A DNA stretch of 64,000 nucleotides from Pseudomonadota bacterium (GCA_021820845.1 JAKADC010000005.1:124001-188000), one strand, 5' to 3'. Positions 28,727-38,847 are shown, counted from the first letter of the stretch. Notes: generated from the letters alone by a model not told the origin. Made by a program: numbers and translations.

Positions 28727-30301
28727 TTGATTTGTTTGCTGTCATTCGCCCGCCTCGGCGCGCCCGCGTTTCCCCGGGCGACCGCCAACGGCAAGCGGGC
28801 CGTGGGATTCGCATGCCTCGGCGGCCTGCTGCTCGGCCTCGTTCCCGCGCCGGCGCTCGCGTTCGATTTTCAGGACGTCGCGCAGCGCGCGCGCCAGCTC
28901 GCGAACGACGCGTACAAGAAGCCCGACGTCGACCTCCCCCCGGAATTGCGCAATCTCAATTACGAGAGCTATCACCGCATCGGCAACAAGCCCGAACGCA
29001 TGTTGTGGCGCAGTGCGAAGCTTCCTTTCGAGGTGGATTTCTTTCCGCCCGGATGGCATTTCGACCAGCCGGTCAAGATCAACGAGATCACCGCGCGCGG
29101 CGTGCGCCCGATCCGATTCGACCAGAACGCCTTCGATTTTGGCGCGATCAAGGTCGACCCCGCCAAGCTGCGCGGCCTGGACTTCGCGGGTTTTCGCGTG
29201 CGCTACCCGCTCAATTCGCCCAAGCACAAGGACGAGGTGCTGACGTTTCTCGGCGCCAGCTACTTTCGCGCGCTTGGCAAGGGACAGCGCTACGGTTTGT
29301 CCGCGCGCGGCCTGGCGATCGACACGGCGATGGCCACCGGCGAGGAGTTTCCGCGCTTCGTCGAGTTCTGGATATCGCGGCCGCGGCCCTCGGACAAGCA
29401 ATTGGTCATCTACGCCCTGCTCGACTCGCCGCGCGCCACCGGCGCCTACCGGTTCGTGCTGACGCCGGGCGTCGACACGGTGATGGACGTCACGGCGCGG
29501 CTGTTCCTGCGCAACGGGGTGGGCAAGCTGGGGCTCGCTCCGCTGACGAGCATGTTCTTTTTCGGCCGCGGCCAGCAGGCGACCGGCGACGATTTCCGGC
29601 CGGCGGTGCACGACTCCGACGGGCTGTCGATCCACCTGGGCAACGACGAGTGGCTCTGGCGCCCCTTGAGCGATCCCAAGCGCCTGCTGGTCACCTCGTT
29701 CTCGACCACCAATCCGATCGGCTTCGGCCTCATGCAGCGGCGCCGCAAGTTCTCCGACTACGAGGATCCGGTGTTGCGCTACGAGCTGCGGCCCAGCGCC
29801 TGGGTCGAACCGAAGGCCCAATGGGGCCCCGGGCGCGTCGAGCTGGTGCAGATCCCGTCGCCTGACGAGACCAACGACAACATCGTCGCCTACTGGGTGC
29901 CCAACCGGGTGCCTCCGCCCAAGACGGCGTACGACTTCGCGTATCGCGTCTGGTGGCAGAAGGACCGGGAGACGGTGCCGCCCGGGTTGTACGTCGCGCA
30001 GACGCTGTACGGGCGCGGCTACACGCACGAGCCGGATGCCAGCGTCTCGCTGGCGGTCGATTTCGAGGGGCCGCCCGAACTGGAAGCACCCGAACTCAAG
30101 CCAGAAGCGCAGATCTCGCTCGACGCGAACGGCAAGCTCCTCGAGCAGAGACTGATCCACAACGACGCGACCGGTGGCTGGCGGCTCTCGCTGCGCCTGC
30201 AACGGGTCGAGGTAAGCAAACCGGTGGAAATACGCGCCGCTTTGCGCAGCGGAACCAAGGGGATATCCGAGACATGGAGCTACATCTTGCCACCCGAGTA
30301 G
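28727..30301 (+). CDS. opgG: Periplasmic glucan biosynthesis protein OpgG (MdoG)
   Basis: Signal peptide (APALAFDF), FLGASYFRALGKGQRYGLSARGLAIDT, FFFGRGQQATGDDFRPAVHDSDGL; apparent TTG start. Confidence 0.92.
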   Translation: MICLLSFARLGAPAFPRATANGKRAVGFACLGGLLLGLVPAPALAFDFQDVAQRARQLANDAYKKPDVDLPPELRNLNYESYHRIGNKPERMLWRSAKLPFEVDFFPPGWHFDQPVKINEITARGVRPIRFDQNAFDFGAIKVDPAKLRGLDFAGFRVRYPLNSPKHKDEVLTFLGASYFRALGKGQRYGLSARGLAIDTAMATGEEFPRFVEFWISRPRPSDKQLVIYALLDSPRATGAYRFVLTPGVDTVMDVTARLFLRNGVGKLGLAPLTSMFFFGRGQQATGDDFRPAVHDSDGLSIHLGNDEWLWRPLSDPKRLLVTSFSTTNPIGFGLMQRRRKFSDYEDPVLRYELRPSAWVEPKAQWGPGRVELVQIPSPDETNDNIVAYWVPNRVPPPKTAYDFAYRVWWQKDRETVPPGLYVAQTLYGRGYTHEPDASVSLAVDFEGPPELEAPELKPEAQISLDANGKLLEQRLIHNDATGGWRLSLRLQRVEVSKPVEIRAALRSGTKGISETWSYILPPE

Positions 30302-32790
30302 ACGGCCGCTTTCCAGGACGGGAAAGCTGCGAGCGCTATCTCGACCGCCTGCCGTTGGCGCCGGGGCAGCGCGACACGCTGCTGGCCGAACTGGCGGAAC
30401 TGGACCTGTCCAGCGCGCACGAAGCGATGGCGGCGCTGCACATCGCGCTCGCCGGCCGGGGAAACGAGGTCGACCCGGACAACCCGGCCCTCGCGTCCGT
30501 CGGCAGCCGGCTCGCCATCGCGAAGAGCGGCGTACCCGCGGACGACGCGGCCGGTTCGTCGAGCCTGCCGGCCCGCCCGCCCGTCAACCGCAGGTCGATG
30601 GCGCCGCGGCGCTGGCCGCCCCGGCCCGGCCTGGGACGGTTCAAGCCGCACGGCGCCGGCCAGGGGAACGACGGTTCTCCGCCCGGCGACGGCGACACGA
30701 GCGCCGGCGGGCCGCGCGGCCGCTGGCAGGCCGCCGCCAACCTGCGCCGCCTGGCATTGCTGGTTCTGGTCACCGCCCAGGTCTACTTCTTCACCAGCGC
30801 CATGGCCGCGGTGCTGCCGTATCACGGCCGCCGCATGCTCGAGGTCGCGATCCTGATCGTGTTCGGGGTCCTGACCGGCTGGGTCTCGCTCGGCTTCTGG
30901 ACCGCGATCATGGGCTTCGTCGTGAAAGTCACCGGCGGCGACCGCTTTGCCATATCCGCCAGCGCCGCCGCCGACACCCCCATCGGCGAGCAGGCGCGCA
31001 CCGCGGTGATCATGCCGATCTGCAACGAAAACGTGGCGCGCGTGTTCGCCGGGCTGCGCGCGACCTACGAGTCGCTCGCGCGCACCGGGGAACTGCGGCA
31101 CTTCGATTTCTTCATCCTCAGCGACAGCGGCGATGCCGACAATCGCGTGGCCGAGGTCGACGCCTGGCTCGCGCTGTGCCGCGCCGTGGGCGGTTTCGGC
31201 CGCGTGTTCTACCGCTGGCGGCAGCACCGGCTCAAGCGCAAGAGCGGCAACGTGGCCGATTTCTGCCGGCGCTGGGGCGCCGACTACCGCTACATGATCG
31301 TGCTCGACGCCGACAGCGTCATGACCGGCGACTGCCTGGCGAGTCTCGTTCGCCTGATGGAGGCCAACCCCGGCGCAGGCATCATCCAGACGGCGCCGCA
31401 GGTGGCGGGACGCGACACGCTGTATGCCCGCATGCAGCAATTCGCCAACCGCGTCTACGGCCCGCTCTTCGTCGCCGGGCTGCACTTCTGGCAACTGGGC
31501 GAATCGCATTACTGGGGGCACAACGCCATCATTCGCGTCGAGCCCTTCATGCGTCACTGCGCGCTCGGCCGGCTCTCCGGCCGCGGGCCGCTGTCGGGGG
31601 AAATCCTCTCGCACGATTTCGTCGAGGCCGCGCTGATGCGCCGCGCCGGCTGGACGGTGTGGATCGCCTACGATCTTCCCGGCAGCTACGAGGAAGTTCC
31701 GCCCAACCTCGTCGACGAGCTGAAACGCGACCGGCGCTGGTGCCAGGGCAACCTGATGAACGTCCGCCTGTTCCTGGCGAACGGGGTGCATCCGGCGCAC
31801 CGGGCGGTCTTCCTGACCGGGGTGGCGGCCTATGCCTCGGCCCCGCTGTGGTTCCTGTTCCTGCTCCTGTCCACCGGCCAGCTGGCCGAACACGCGCTGG
31901 CGACGCCGCAGTATTTCGAGCGGCCGTTCCAGCTGTTCCCGGTGTGGCCGGAATGGGATCCGCAACGCGCCATCGCGCTGTTCTCGTTCACCGCGGCGCT
32001 GCTGTTCCTGCCCAAGATCCTGAGCGTCGTGCTGGTGTGGGTCGAGGGCGCGAAAGACTTCGGCGGCAGGCTGCGCCTCGTTCTCAGCATGGCGGTCGAA
32101 TCGCTGTTTTCGGCGTTGCTGGCGCCGATCCGCATGCTGTTCCACACCAGCTTCGTGGTGGCCCCGCTGCTCGGCCGCGGCATCCAGTGGAAGTCGCCGC
32201 CGCGGGAAGACGTCGAAACCGGCTGGGGCGAGGCGCTGCGCCGCCACGGGCGGCACACGCTGCTGGGCCTCGCGTGGGCTGGCGGCGTCTATTGGCTCAA
32301 GCCCTCCTACCTGCTGTGGCTCATGCCCGTCGTCGGCGCGCTGATCCTGTCCATCCCGATCTCGGTGCTTTCGAGCCGGGTCACGCTCGGCCAGCGCCTG
32401 CGCCGGCTGCGTTTTTTCCTGACCCCGGAAGAACTGAACCCGCCGCTGGAACTGCGCCGCACCCAGGAACACGCCGCGCAGGCCGCGCCGCCGCCGGACT
32501 TCGTCGGCGCCGTGACCGACCCGGTGACCAACGCGGTGATCTGCGCCGCCGGCGTGCCCCGTTTCCGCCAGGGCCGCGTCGCCGAACAACGCGCAAAGCT
32601 CGTCGACAAGGCGCTCAACGAAGGTCCCGACGCGCTCGGTACCGGCCACAAGATGCATCTGCTCAACGATCCCATCGCTTTTTCGCGCCTGCATTTCGAA
32701 GTGTGGACCTCGGCCAAGGCCCATCCGGCATGGCGCGCGACGCTTTCCTCCCTCACAGGCCCACTCCCATGCATCGACGCAATTTCCTGA
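30274..32790 (+). CDS. opgH: Glucans biosynthesis glucosyltransferase OpgH (MdoH)
   Basis: Multi-TM GT2 with LDADSVMTGD, SHDFVEAALMRRAGW, RDRRWCQGNLMN; overlaps opgG end. Confidence 0.95.
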   Translation: MELHLATRVDGRFPGRESCERYLDRLPLAPGQRDTLLAELAELDLSSAHEAMAALHIALAGRGNEVDPDNPALASVGSRLAIAKSGVPADDAAGSSSLPARPPVNRRSMAPRRWPPRPGLGRFKPHGAGQGNDGSPPGDGDTSAGGPRGRWQAAANLRRLALLVLVTAQVYFFTSAMAAVLPYHGRRMLEVAILIVFGVLTGWVSLGFWTAIMGFVVKVTGGDRFAISASAAADTPIGEQARTAVIMPICNENVARVFAGLRATYESLARTGELRHFDFFILSDSGDADNRVAEVDAWLALCRAVGGFGRVFYRWRQHRLKRKSGNVADFCRRWGADYRYMIVLDADSVMTGDCLASLVRLMEANPGAGIIQTAPQVAGRDTLYARMQQFANRVYGPLFVAGLHFWQLGESHYWGHNAIIRVEPFMRHCALGRLSGRGPLSGEILSHDFVEAALMRRAGWTVWIAYDLPGSYEEVPPNLVDELKRDRRWCQGNLMNVRLFLANGVHPAHRAVFLTGVAAYASAPLWFLFLLLSTGQLAEHALATPQYFERPFQLFPVWPEWDPQRAIALFSFTAALLFLPKILSVVLVWVEGAKDFGGRLRLVLSMAVESLFSALLAPIRMLFHTSFVVAPLLGRGIQWKSPPREDVETGWGEALRRHGRHTLLGLAWAGGVYWLKPSYLLWLMPVVGALILSIPISVLSSRVTLGQRLRRLRFFLTPEELNPPLELRRTQEHAAQAAPPPDFVGAVTDPVTNAVICAAGVPRFRQGRVAEQRAKLVDKALNEGPDALGTGHKMHLLNDPIAFSRLHFEVWTSAKAHPAWRATLSSLTGPLPCIDAIS

Positions 32791-34349
32791 AAAGCGGCAT
32801 CGCCCTCGGGCTCGTCGCCGTCCCGACCTGGAGCCGCGCCGCGCCGACGCCGGCGCTGCCGAAGACCGTGGGCGAAGCGCACCGTTTCGACTACGCCATG
32901 CTCAAGGGCCAGGCCCGGTCGCTGGCGGCCGCGCCCTACCGTGCGCCGAGCGAGGCACTTCCCGCAAGCGTGCGCAAGCTCGACTGGGACCAGTTCCAGG
33001 CGATCCGCTACAACCCCGACCACGGCCTGTGGGCGAAGGAGGGGCTGCGCTTCGAAGCACGGTTTTTTCATCTGGGCCTGTTTTTCAAGACCCCTGTTCG
33101 CATGTACGAGGTCGAGAACGGCCAGGCGCAGGAGATCGCCTACGACCCCTCGATGTTCGATTACGGCAAGAGCGGACTGCGCGGCGAGACGCTGCCGCCG
33201 GATCTCGGCTTCGCCGGCTTCCAGCTCCTCTATCACACCGATCACAAGCGCGACATCGCGGCCTTTCTCGGCGCGAGCTATTTCCGCGCGGTCGGGGGCG
33301 ACATGCAGTACGGCCTCTCGACGCGCGGCCTCGCGATCGACACCGGGATGTCGCGCGACGAGGAATTCCCGCGCTTCACCGCGTTCTGGTTCGAGCGGCC
33401 GGAACGCAAATCGGACCTGCTGACGGTCTATGCGCTGATGGATTCGCCGAGCGTCGCCGGCGCCTATCGCTTCGTCATCCATCCCGCGTCGACCCTGGTC
33501 ATGGACGTCGATGCCGCGCTGTATCCGCGCAAGCCGATCGAGCGGCTCGGCGTCGCGCCGCTGACCAGCATGTATCTCTTCGGCGAGAACGAGAACCGCA
33601 TCAACCACGACTGGCGGCCGGAGATTCACGACTCCGACGGGCTCGCGATATGGCGCGGCAACGGCGAGTGGGTCTGGCGACCGCTGGTCAATCCCGAGGC
33701 GCTGCGTTTCAACGCCTACGCCGACGAGAGTCCGCGCGGCTTCGGGCTGCTCCAGCGCGACCGAAATTTCGACCACTATCAGGACGACGGCGCCTTCTAC
33801 GAGCGCCGCCCCAGCCTGTGGGTCGAGCCGCGGTCGAACTGGGGCAAGGGCTCGGTGCAGCTGGTCGAGCTGCCGGCAGCCGACGAAACCTTCGACAACA
33901 TCGTCGCGTTCTGGAACCCGGCCGAGACGCCGAAGCCGGGCCAGGAACTGCTGTTCGCCTACCGGCTCTACTGGGGGCGGAAGCCCCCGGTCGCCCCGGC
34001 GCTCGCGCGGGTCGTCGCCACGCGCACGGGACTCGGCGGCATCGTCGGGCAGAAACGGAAATACTTCTCCTGGCGTTTCGCGGTCGACTTCGCCGGGGGC
34101 GACCTCGGCATGCTCGGCAAGGACGCGGTCGTCGAACCGGTGATCTCGGCGTCCCGCGGCAAGATCGAGATCACGTCGGTGCGCCCGCTGGCGTCGATAA
34201 ACGGGCTGCGCGCGATGTTCGACCTCAAGCCGACCGACACGAAGCCGGACCCGGTCAATCTCCGCCTGTATCTGCGCGTCGATGGCCAGCCGCTGACGGA
34301 GACCTGGCTGTACCAGTGGACGCCGCCGCGGGTGCGTCCGCCGCTGTAG
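32769..34349 (+). CDS. opgD: OpgD-like (MdoG/MdoD family) periplasmic glucan protein with Tat-like signal
   Basis: MHRRNFLKSGIALG signal; FLGASYFRAVGGDMQYGLSTRGLAIDT, paralogous to opgG; overlaps opgH by 22 nt. Confidence 0.9.
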   Translation: MHRRNFLKSGIALGLVAVPTWSRAAPTPALPKTVGEAHRFDYAMLKGQARSLAAAPYRAPSEALPASVRKLDWDQFQAIRYNPDHGLWAKEGLRFEARFFHLGLFFKTPVRMYEVENGQAQEIAYDPSMFDYGKSGLRGETLPPDLGFAGFQLLYHTDHKRDIAAFLGASYFRAVGGDMQYGLSTRGLAIDTGMSRDEEFPRFTAFWFERPERKSDLLTVYALMDSPSVAGAYRFVIHPASTLVMDVDAALYPRKPIERLGVAPLTSMYLFGENENRINHDWRPEIHDSDGLAIWRGNGEWVWRPLVNPEALRFNAYADESPRGFGLLQRDRNFDHYQDDGAFYERRPSLWVEPRSNWGKGSVQLVELPAADETFDNIVAFWNPAETPKPGQELLFAYRLYWGRKPPVAPALARVVATRTGLGGIVGQKRKYFSWRFAVDFAGGDLGMLGKDAVVEPVISASRGKIEITSVRPLASINGLRAMFDLKPTDTKPDPVNLRLYLRVDGQPLTETWLYQWTPPRVRPPL

Positions 34350-34374
34350 GGCCGGCCCGGATAACGGCGGTGCG

Positions 34375-35139
34375 TCAGGACCCAGCGCGGTAGCCGAGCG
34401 CCGCGCCGGTCCGCGCCGCCGCTTCCCGCAGCGCGGCCGCCCAGCCCGGCTTGTGGCGCTCGGCCGGGGCCGAGATCGACAGCCCGGCGACAAGCTTGCC
34501 TTCGGCGTCGCGCACTGGCGCGCCGATGCACGCCACCCCCAATTCGGCTTCCTCGCGGTCGTGGGCGATGTGCTCGCGGCGAATCACCTCGAGTTCGGCG
34601 ACGAGACGCTCGAGCGAAGTCAGCGTGTTGGGCGTGAAGGCCGGCAGCCCGGTGCGCTGGGCGTAGCCCATCACGCCGCTCGCGCTGTCCTCGGCGAGAA
34701 AGACCTTGCCGACCGCCGTCACGTGCAGCGGCGCATGCGCGCCCACCACCTGCACGACCTGGATCAGCGTCTGTCCGCCGGAAACCCGTTCGACATAGAC
34801 CGCCTCGTCGCCGCGCCGCACGATCAGGTTGACCGTCTCGCCGGTCAGCTCGGCGAGATGCTGCATCGCCGGCATCGCCACCTGCCGGATGTTCAGCCGC
34901 GCACGCAGGCGGTTGCCCACTTCGAGCCAGCGCACGCCGAGATCGTATTCGCCCGCCCCGGTCTTCTCGATCAGCCCATGCCCCATCAGCGCCGCGAGGA
35001 TGCGGTGCGCGCTCGCCGTGTGCAGGCCGGCCTGCGCGGCGAGCCGCGTGAGACTGAGCGGACCGGGCGCGCGCGACAGCACGCCGACGAGCGCCATGGC
35101 GCGGTCGATCACCTGAATGGAGGAATTGGATTTTTTCAT
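34375..35139 (-). CDS. IclR-family transcriptional regulator
   Basis: wHTH LTRLAAQAGLHTASAHRILAALMGHG, IclR effector domain (HVTAVGKVFLAE); GTG at 35157 is an alternative start. Confidence 0.9.
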   Translation of the reverse strand: MKKSNSSIQVIDRAMALVGVLSRAPGPLSLTRLAAQAGLHTASAHRILAALMGHGLIEKTGAGEYDLGVRWLEVGNRLRARLNIRQVAMPAMQHLAELTGETVNLIVRRGDEAVYVERVSGGQTLIQVVQVVGAHAPLHVTAVGKVFLAEDSASGVMGYAQRTGLPAFTPNTLTSLERLVAELEVIRREHIAHDREEAELGVACIGAPVRDAEGKLVAGLSISAPAERHKPGWAAALREAAARTGAALGYRAGS

Positions 35140-35202
35140 GGAGTGAAAATTTATCACGCGATACGAAACAGAAAGCGCAATGCTGCTTCAATACGGCCAT
35201 CG

Positions 35203-35219
35203 TTTCACAACGCGTGAAA
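35203..35219. promoter_or_regulatory. Candidate operator 1, TTTCAC-N5-GTGAAA
   Basis: Perfect 6-bp inverted repeat upstream of the transketolase-like gene. Confidence 0.6.
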
Positions 35220-35222
35220 CAT

Positions 35223-35237
35223 TTTCATATTGTGAAA
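35223..35237. promoter_or_regulatory. Candidate operator 2, TTTCA-N5-TGAAA
   Basis: 5-bp inverted repeat with the same spacer length, 3 bp after operator 1. Confidence 0.5.
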
Positions 35238-35246
35238 GGACGAGCC

Positions 35247-37469
35247 ATGAGCGCCCAGATGCAGTCCCTCCCCGAGACCCTCCCCGCCTTCTGCGAGGGC
35301 ATCCAGTATTTCGCCGACAGCTTTCCGGAGTTCGAGCGCCTCGGCGCCGCACCGCTCCTCGGTCCGCAGCAGCCCGCGCTGCCCGACGTGACGAGCGAAG
35401 CCGCCGTCTACCAGACCCTGCTCGCGGCCGACGCGCTACGCTACCTGACGCTGCAGGTCACCGGCAGCAAGTCGTCGGGGCATCCCGGCGGCTTCGCCTC
35501 CTCCGCCGACGCCGTCGCCGCGCTGCATCTCCTCGGCCACCGCAACATGGTGACCGAGGTCGGGCACCACGCCCCCGGCTTCTATTCGGCGATGTTCCTC
35601 GATACCTCGCTGGAGGCGATGGGCATCCATACGGTTTCTGAAATGCGCGCGCGCTTCCGCGAGCGGCATGGCCTGCTCGGCCACCTCTCCGGCGCGATTC
35701 CCGGCCTCTTGGCGCCCGCCGGCCCGCTCGGCCAGGGCCAGCATTTCGCGATGGCCGGCGCCTACCTGCACCGCGACAAGCTCTTCCCCGTCACGATCGG
35801 CGACGGCGGCCTCGGCGAGCCCTACATCATGAGCGCGTTCCAGCACTTCGCGACCGCGTACCCCGACGTCACCAACATCCTGCCGGTGCTGGTGTGGAAC
35901 GGCTACTCGCAGGAGCACCACAGCATGGTGTCCCTGTGGAACAACGAGCAGATGATCGCCTACTGGCGCGCGCACGGCTTCGACGAGGTGCACCTGATCG
36001 ACGCGCGCGACTTCGGCGGCGCTGACGCGCCGGTGTACGCCGACTCGACCACATTCGGTTTCAAGGAACGCATGGCCTTCGTCGGCGCCGTGCTGAAAGC
36101 CGCCGACGCCGCCGCAAAGTCCGCGCTGTCCGGCACGCGTGCCTGCCTGATCGTCAAGCAGCTGAAGGGCGCGGGCGTGCACGCGACCGGCGCCAAGTCG
36201 CACAACCTCTACGCACACCACACGCTCGACTCCGACGACGTGAAATCGGGGCTGCAGCGCCGCGCGCTGCCGGCGAAGGCGTGGGCGCTTGTGCGCGAAA
36301 ACTTCCGCCACGCCGGCGGCGGCCCCGCCGCCAGGGTCGCGGTGACCGAGCACGCCCGCGAATTGCCGACCCTCGACGGCCTCGCGCTGACCGAGTTCGC
36401 GCTTGGCGAAAACCACGTGCCGACCACCGCCTTCGGCCATGTGGTCGGCGAAGTCGGCAAGCGCGATCCGCATTTCGTCGTGACCAACGCCGACGGCAAC
36501 GAGGCCTCGGGCATGGCCAACATCAACAAGGCGCTGACGATCCGCCACCCGACCGCCGACGACCTCTACTTCCAGGGACCGTCGGGGCAGGTCTACGAGC
36601 CCTTGAACGAGGACGCCTGCGCCGGGCTTGCGGCAGGCGTCGCGCTCTTCGGCGGACGCAGCCTGTGGTGCAGCTACGAATCGTTCGCGATCAACGGCCT
36701 GCCGATCTGGCAGACGGTGACGCAGGCGATGGCCGAACTGCGCCGTCCGACGCCCGCGACCGTGTGCCTGTTCACCGCCGGCGCGCTCGAGCAGGGCCGC
36801 AACGGCTGGACCCACCAGCGCCCCGAGATCGAGAGCTACTTCGCCGCGATGATGCGCAACGGCAACGTCTACCCGCTGTTCCCGGTCGACGCCAACATGA
36901 TCCAGGCGAGCTACGACTGGGCGCTGAAGCAGTCGAACAAGGGCGTGGTCATCACCGCGTCGAAGTCGCCGCTGCCGATCCACGCGACGCTGGCGCAGAG
37001 CCGTCAGGCGATCGAAGACGGCGCGATGGTGCTGCGCGAAACGAAGGGTTCGCGCACCGTCGTGTTCGCGGTAACCGGCGACATGGTGCTGCAGCCGGTG
37101 TTCGCTGCCGCCGACAAGCTGGCCGAGGCCGGCATCGGCTCGCGCGTCGTCGCCGTGGTCAATCCGCGCCGCCTGTACCGCCCGACCGACGTGCTGTGGG
37201 ACAGCGTCTCCGAGCCCGACAGCCGCTTCATGGACGACGCGACCTTCGGCCGCGTGTTCCACGGCGACGCGCTGATCGGCGTGACCGGCGGCCCCTCGGC
37301 CCCGCTCGAGCCCGTGCTGCTGCGCAGCCGCGCCGGCGAGCGCGACGTCTTCTGCTGGAAGCGTGGCGAGACCACCGCCAGCCCGCAGCAGCTGTTCGAC
37401 TTCAACGCCATGAACGCGCAGGCGATGCACGCGCGCGCGCTGGCGATGCTCGACGGCGCGGCAGCGTGA
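35247..37469 (+). CDS. Transketolase/phosphoketolase-superfamily TPP enzyme (specific activity unknown)
   Basis: SKSSGHPGG, GDGGLGEPY...LPVLVWNGYSQ TPP-type region, C-term phosphoketolase-like; start at MSAQMQ. Confidence 0.8.
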   Translation: MSAQMQSLPETLPAFCEGIQYFADSFPEFERLGAAPLLGPQQPALPDVTSEAAVYQTLLAADALRYLTLQVTGSKSSGHPGGFASSADAVAALHLLGHRNMVTEVGHHAPGFYSAMFLDTSLEAMGIHTVSEMRARFRERHGLLGHLSGAIPGLLAPAGPLGQGQHFAMAGAYLHRDKLFPVTIGDGGLGEPYIMSAFQHFATAYPDVTNILPVLVWNGYSQEHHSMVSLWNNEQMIAYWRAHGFDEVHLIDARDFGGADAPVYADSTTFGFKERMAFVGAVLKAADAAAKSALSGTRACLIVKQLKGAGVHATGAKSHNLYAHHTLDSDDVKSGLQRRALPAKAWALVRENFRHAGGGPAARVAVTEHARELPTLDGLALTEFALGENHVPTTAFGHVVGEVGKRDPHFVVTNADGNEASGMANINKALTIRHPTADDLYFQGPSGQVYEPLNEDACAGLAAGVALFGGRSLWCSYESFAINGLPIWQTVTQAMAELRRPTPATVCLFTAGALEQGRNGWTHQRPEIESYFAAMMRNGNVYPLFPVDANMIQASYDWALKQSNKGVVITASKSPLPIHATLAQSRQAIEDGAMVLRETKGSRTVVFAVTGDMVLQPVFAAADKLAEAGIGSRVVAVVNPRRLYRPTDVLWDSVSEPDSRFMDDATFGRVFHGDALIGVTGGPSAPLEPVLLRSRAGERDVFCWKRGETTASPQQLFDFNAMNAQAMHARALAMLDGAAA

Positions 37470-37494
37470 GCGGGCCCGGCGCAAAGGTTTCGCC

Positions 37495-38829
37495 ATGAAC
37501 CCGAAGATCATCGTCCTCGACGACGACCCCACCGGCTCGCAGACCGTGCATTCCTGCCTGCTCCTGACGCGCTGGGACGTGCCCACGCTGAAGGCGGCGC
37601 TCGCCGACGCGGCGCCGCTCTTCTTCGTGCTGACCAACACGCGCGGCATGGACGCCGCGCGCGCCGCCGCGGTGACGCGCGAGGTGTGCGAGAACCTGAA
37701 GGCGGCGCTCGCCGATTACGCCGGCCCGGTGCTGTTCGTGTCGCGCTCCGACTCGACGCTGCGCGGACATTACCCCGTCGAGACCGACGTGATGAACGCC
37801 GTGCTCGGCCCCTTCGACGCGACGCTTTTGACGCCCGCGTTCTTCGAGGGCGGCCGCGTCACGCGCGACGGCACGCACTACCTGATCGTCGACGGCAAGC
37901 CGGTGCCAACGCACGACACCGAGTTCGCGCGCGACTCGGTGTTCGGCTACACGACGGCCTACCTCCCCGATTACGTCGCCGAAAAGACGGCGGGCCGCGT
38001 CGCTGCGGGCGCGGTCGCGCACCTGACGCTCAGCGAGCTGCGTGCCGGCAAGGCCGAAGCCTGGCTCGCCGCGTTGACGAACAACGCGGTCGGCGTGATC
38101 GACGGTGAGTCGCCCGCCGATTATCGGCTGTTTGCCGACGCCGCCCTGCGCGCCGCCGCCGACGGCAAGCGCCTGCTGTTCCGCAGCGCCGCCTCGCTGC
38201 TCACGGCGCTAGCGGGGCTGCCGCCGCAGCCGGTGGCCGCGGCGGCTTTCGCCACGCTCGTGCGCGACGAACGGCCCGGCGCGATCGTGGTCGGCTCGCA
38301 CGTCGCGAAAACCACCGCGCAGCTCGCCGCGCTGCTGAAGATCAACGGCGTCGTCGGCCTGCCGCTCGACGTCGCGCGCCTGCCGGCCGAACGCGCCGCG
38401 GTGGTCGATGCGCTGACGGCGAGCATCGCCCACGCGCACGCGCAAGGCCTCACCCCGGTCATCTTCACCAGCCGGACCGAGCGGCAATTCGCCAGCGCGG
38501 CGGAACGGCTGGCATTCGGCGAGACCGTATCGGCCACGCTGATGGATGTCGTCCAACGCCTGCCGCCGACGCTCGGCTTTCTCATCAGCAAGGGCGGCAT
38601 CACGTCGAACGACGTGCTTTCGACCGGGCTCGCGCTGACGGCGTCGCGTGTGCTGGGACAGATCCTGCCCGGCGTGACCGTCGTGCAGACGCCGCCGTGG
38701 CACCGGCTGCCGCAACTGCCGGTGGTGATCTTTCCGGGCAACGTCGGCGACGACGACGCCCTGGCCGAAGCCTACCGGCGCCTCGCCCCCTCGCACGCGC
38801 GCGGGAGCGCCGCTAAACTGGCGGCCTGA
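37495..38829 (+). CDS. Four-carbon acid sugar kinase family protein (DUF1537)
   Basis: IIVLDDDPTGSQTVHSC, NTRGMD, SRSDSTLRGHYPVET, FLISKGGITSNDVLS. Confidence 0.9.
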   Translation: MNPKIIVLDDDPTGSQTVHSCLLLTRWDVPTLKAALADAAPLFFVLTNTRGMDAARAAAVTREVCENLKAALADYAGPVLFVSRSDSTLRGHYPVETDVMNAVLGPFDATLLTPAFFEGGRVTRDGTHYLIVDGKPVPTHDTEFARDSVFGYTTAYLPDYVAEKTAGRVAAGAVAHLTLSELRAGKAEAWLAALTNNAVGVIDGESPADYRLFADAALRAAADGKRLLFRSAASLLTALAGLPPQPVAAAAFATLVRDERPGAIVVGSHVAKTTAQLAALLKINGVVGLPLDVARLPAERAAVVDALTASIAHAHAQGLTPVIFTSRTERQFASAAERLAFGETVSATLMDVVQRLPPTLGFLISKGGITSNDVLSTGLALTASRVLGQILPGVTVVQTPPWHRLPQLPVVIFPGNVGDDDALAEAYRRLAPSHARGSAAKLAA

Positions 38830-38847
38830 TTCGTCCCGGTCCGCTTC

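Noticed and set aside
31176-32768. N-terminal extension of the opgD ORF to 1057 aa
   Set aside because: Arg/Pro-rich out-of-frame reading of opgH; the real start is the Tat-like MHRRNFLKSG at 32769.
32307-34493. 728-aa minus-strand ORF opposite opgH/opgD
   Set aside because: Antisense artefact of high GC; the opposite strand encodes clear MdoG-family protein.
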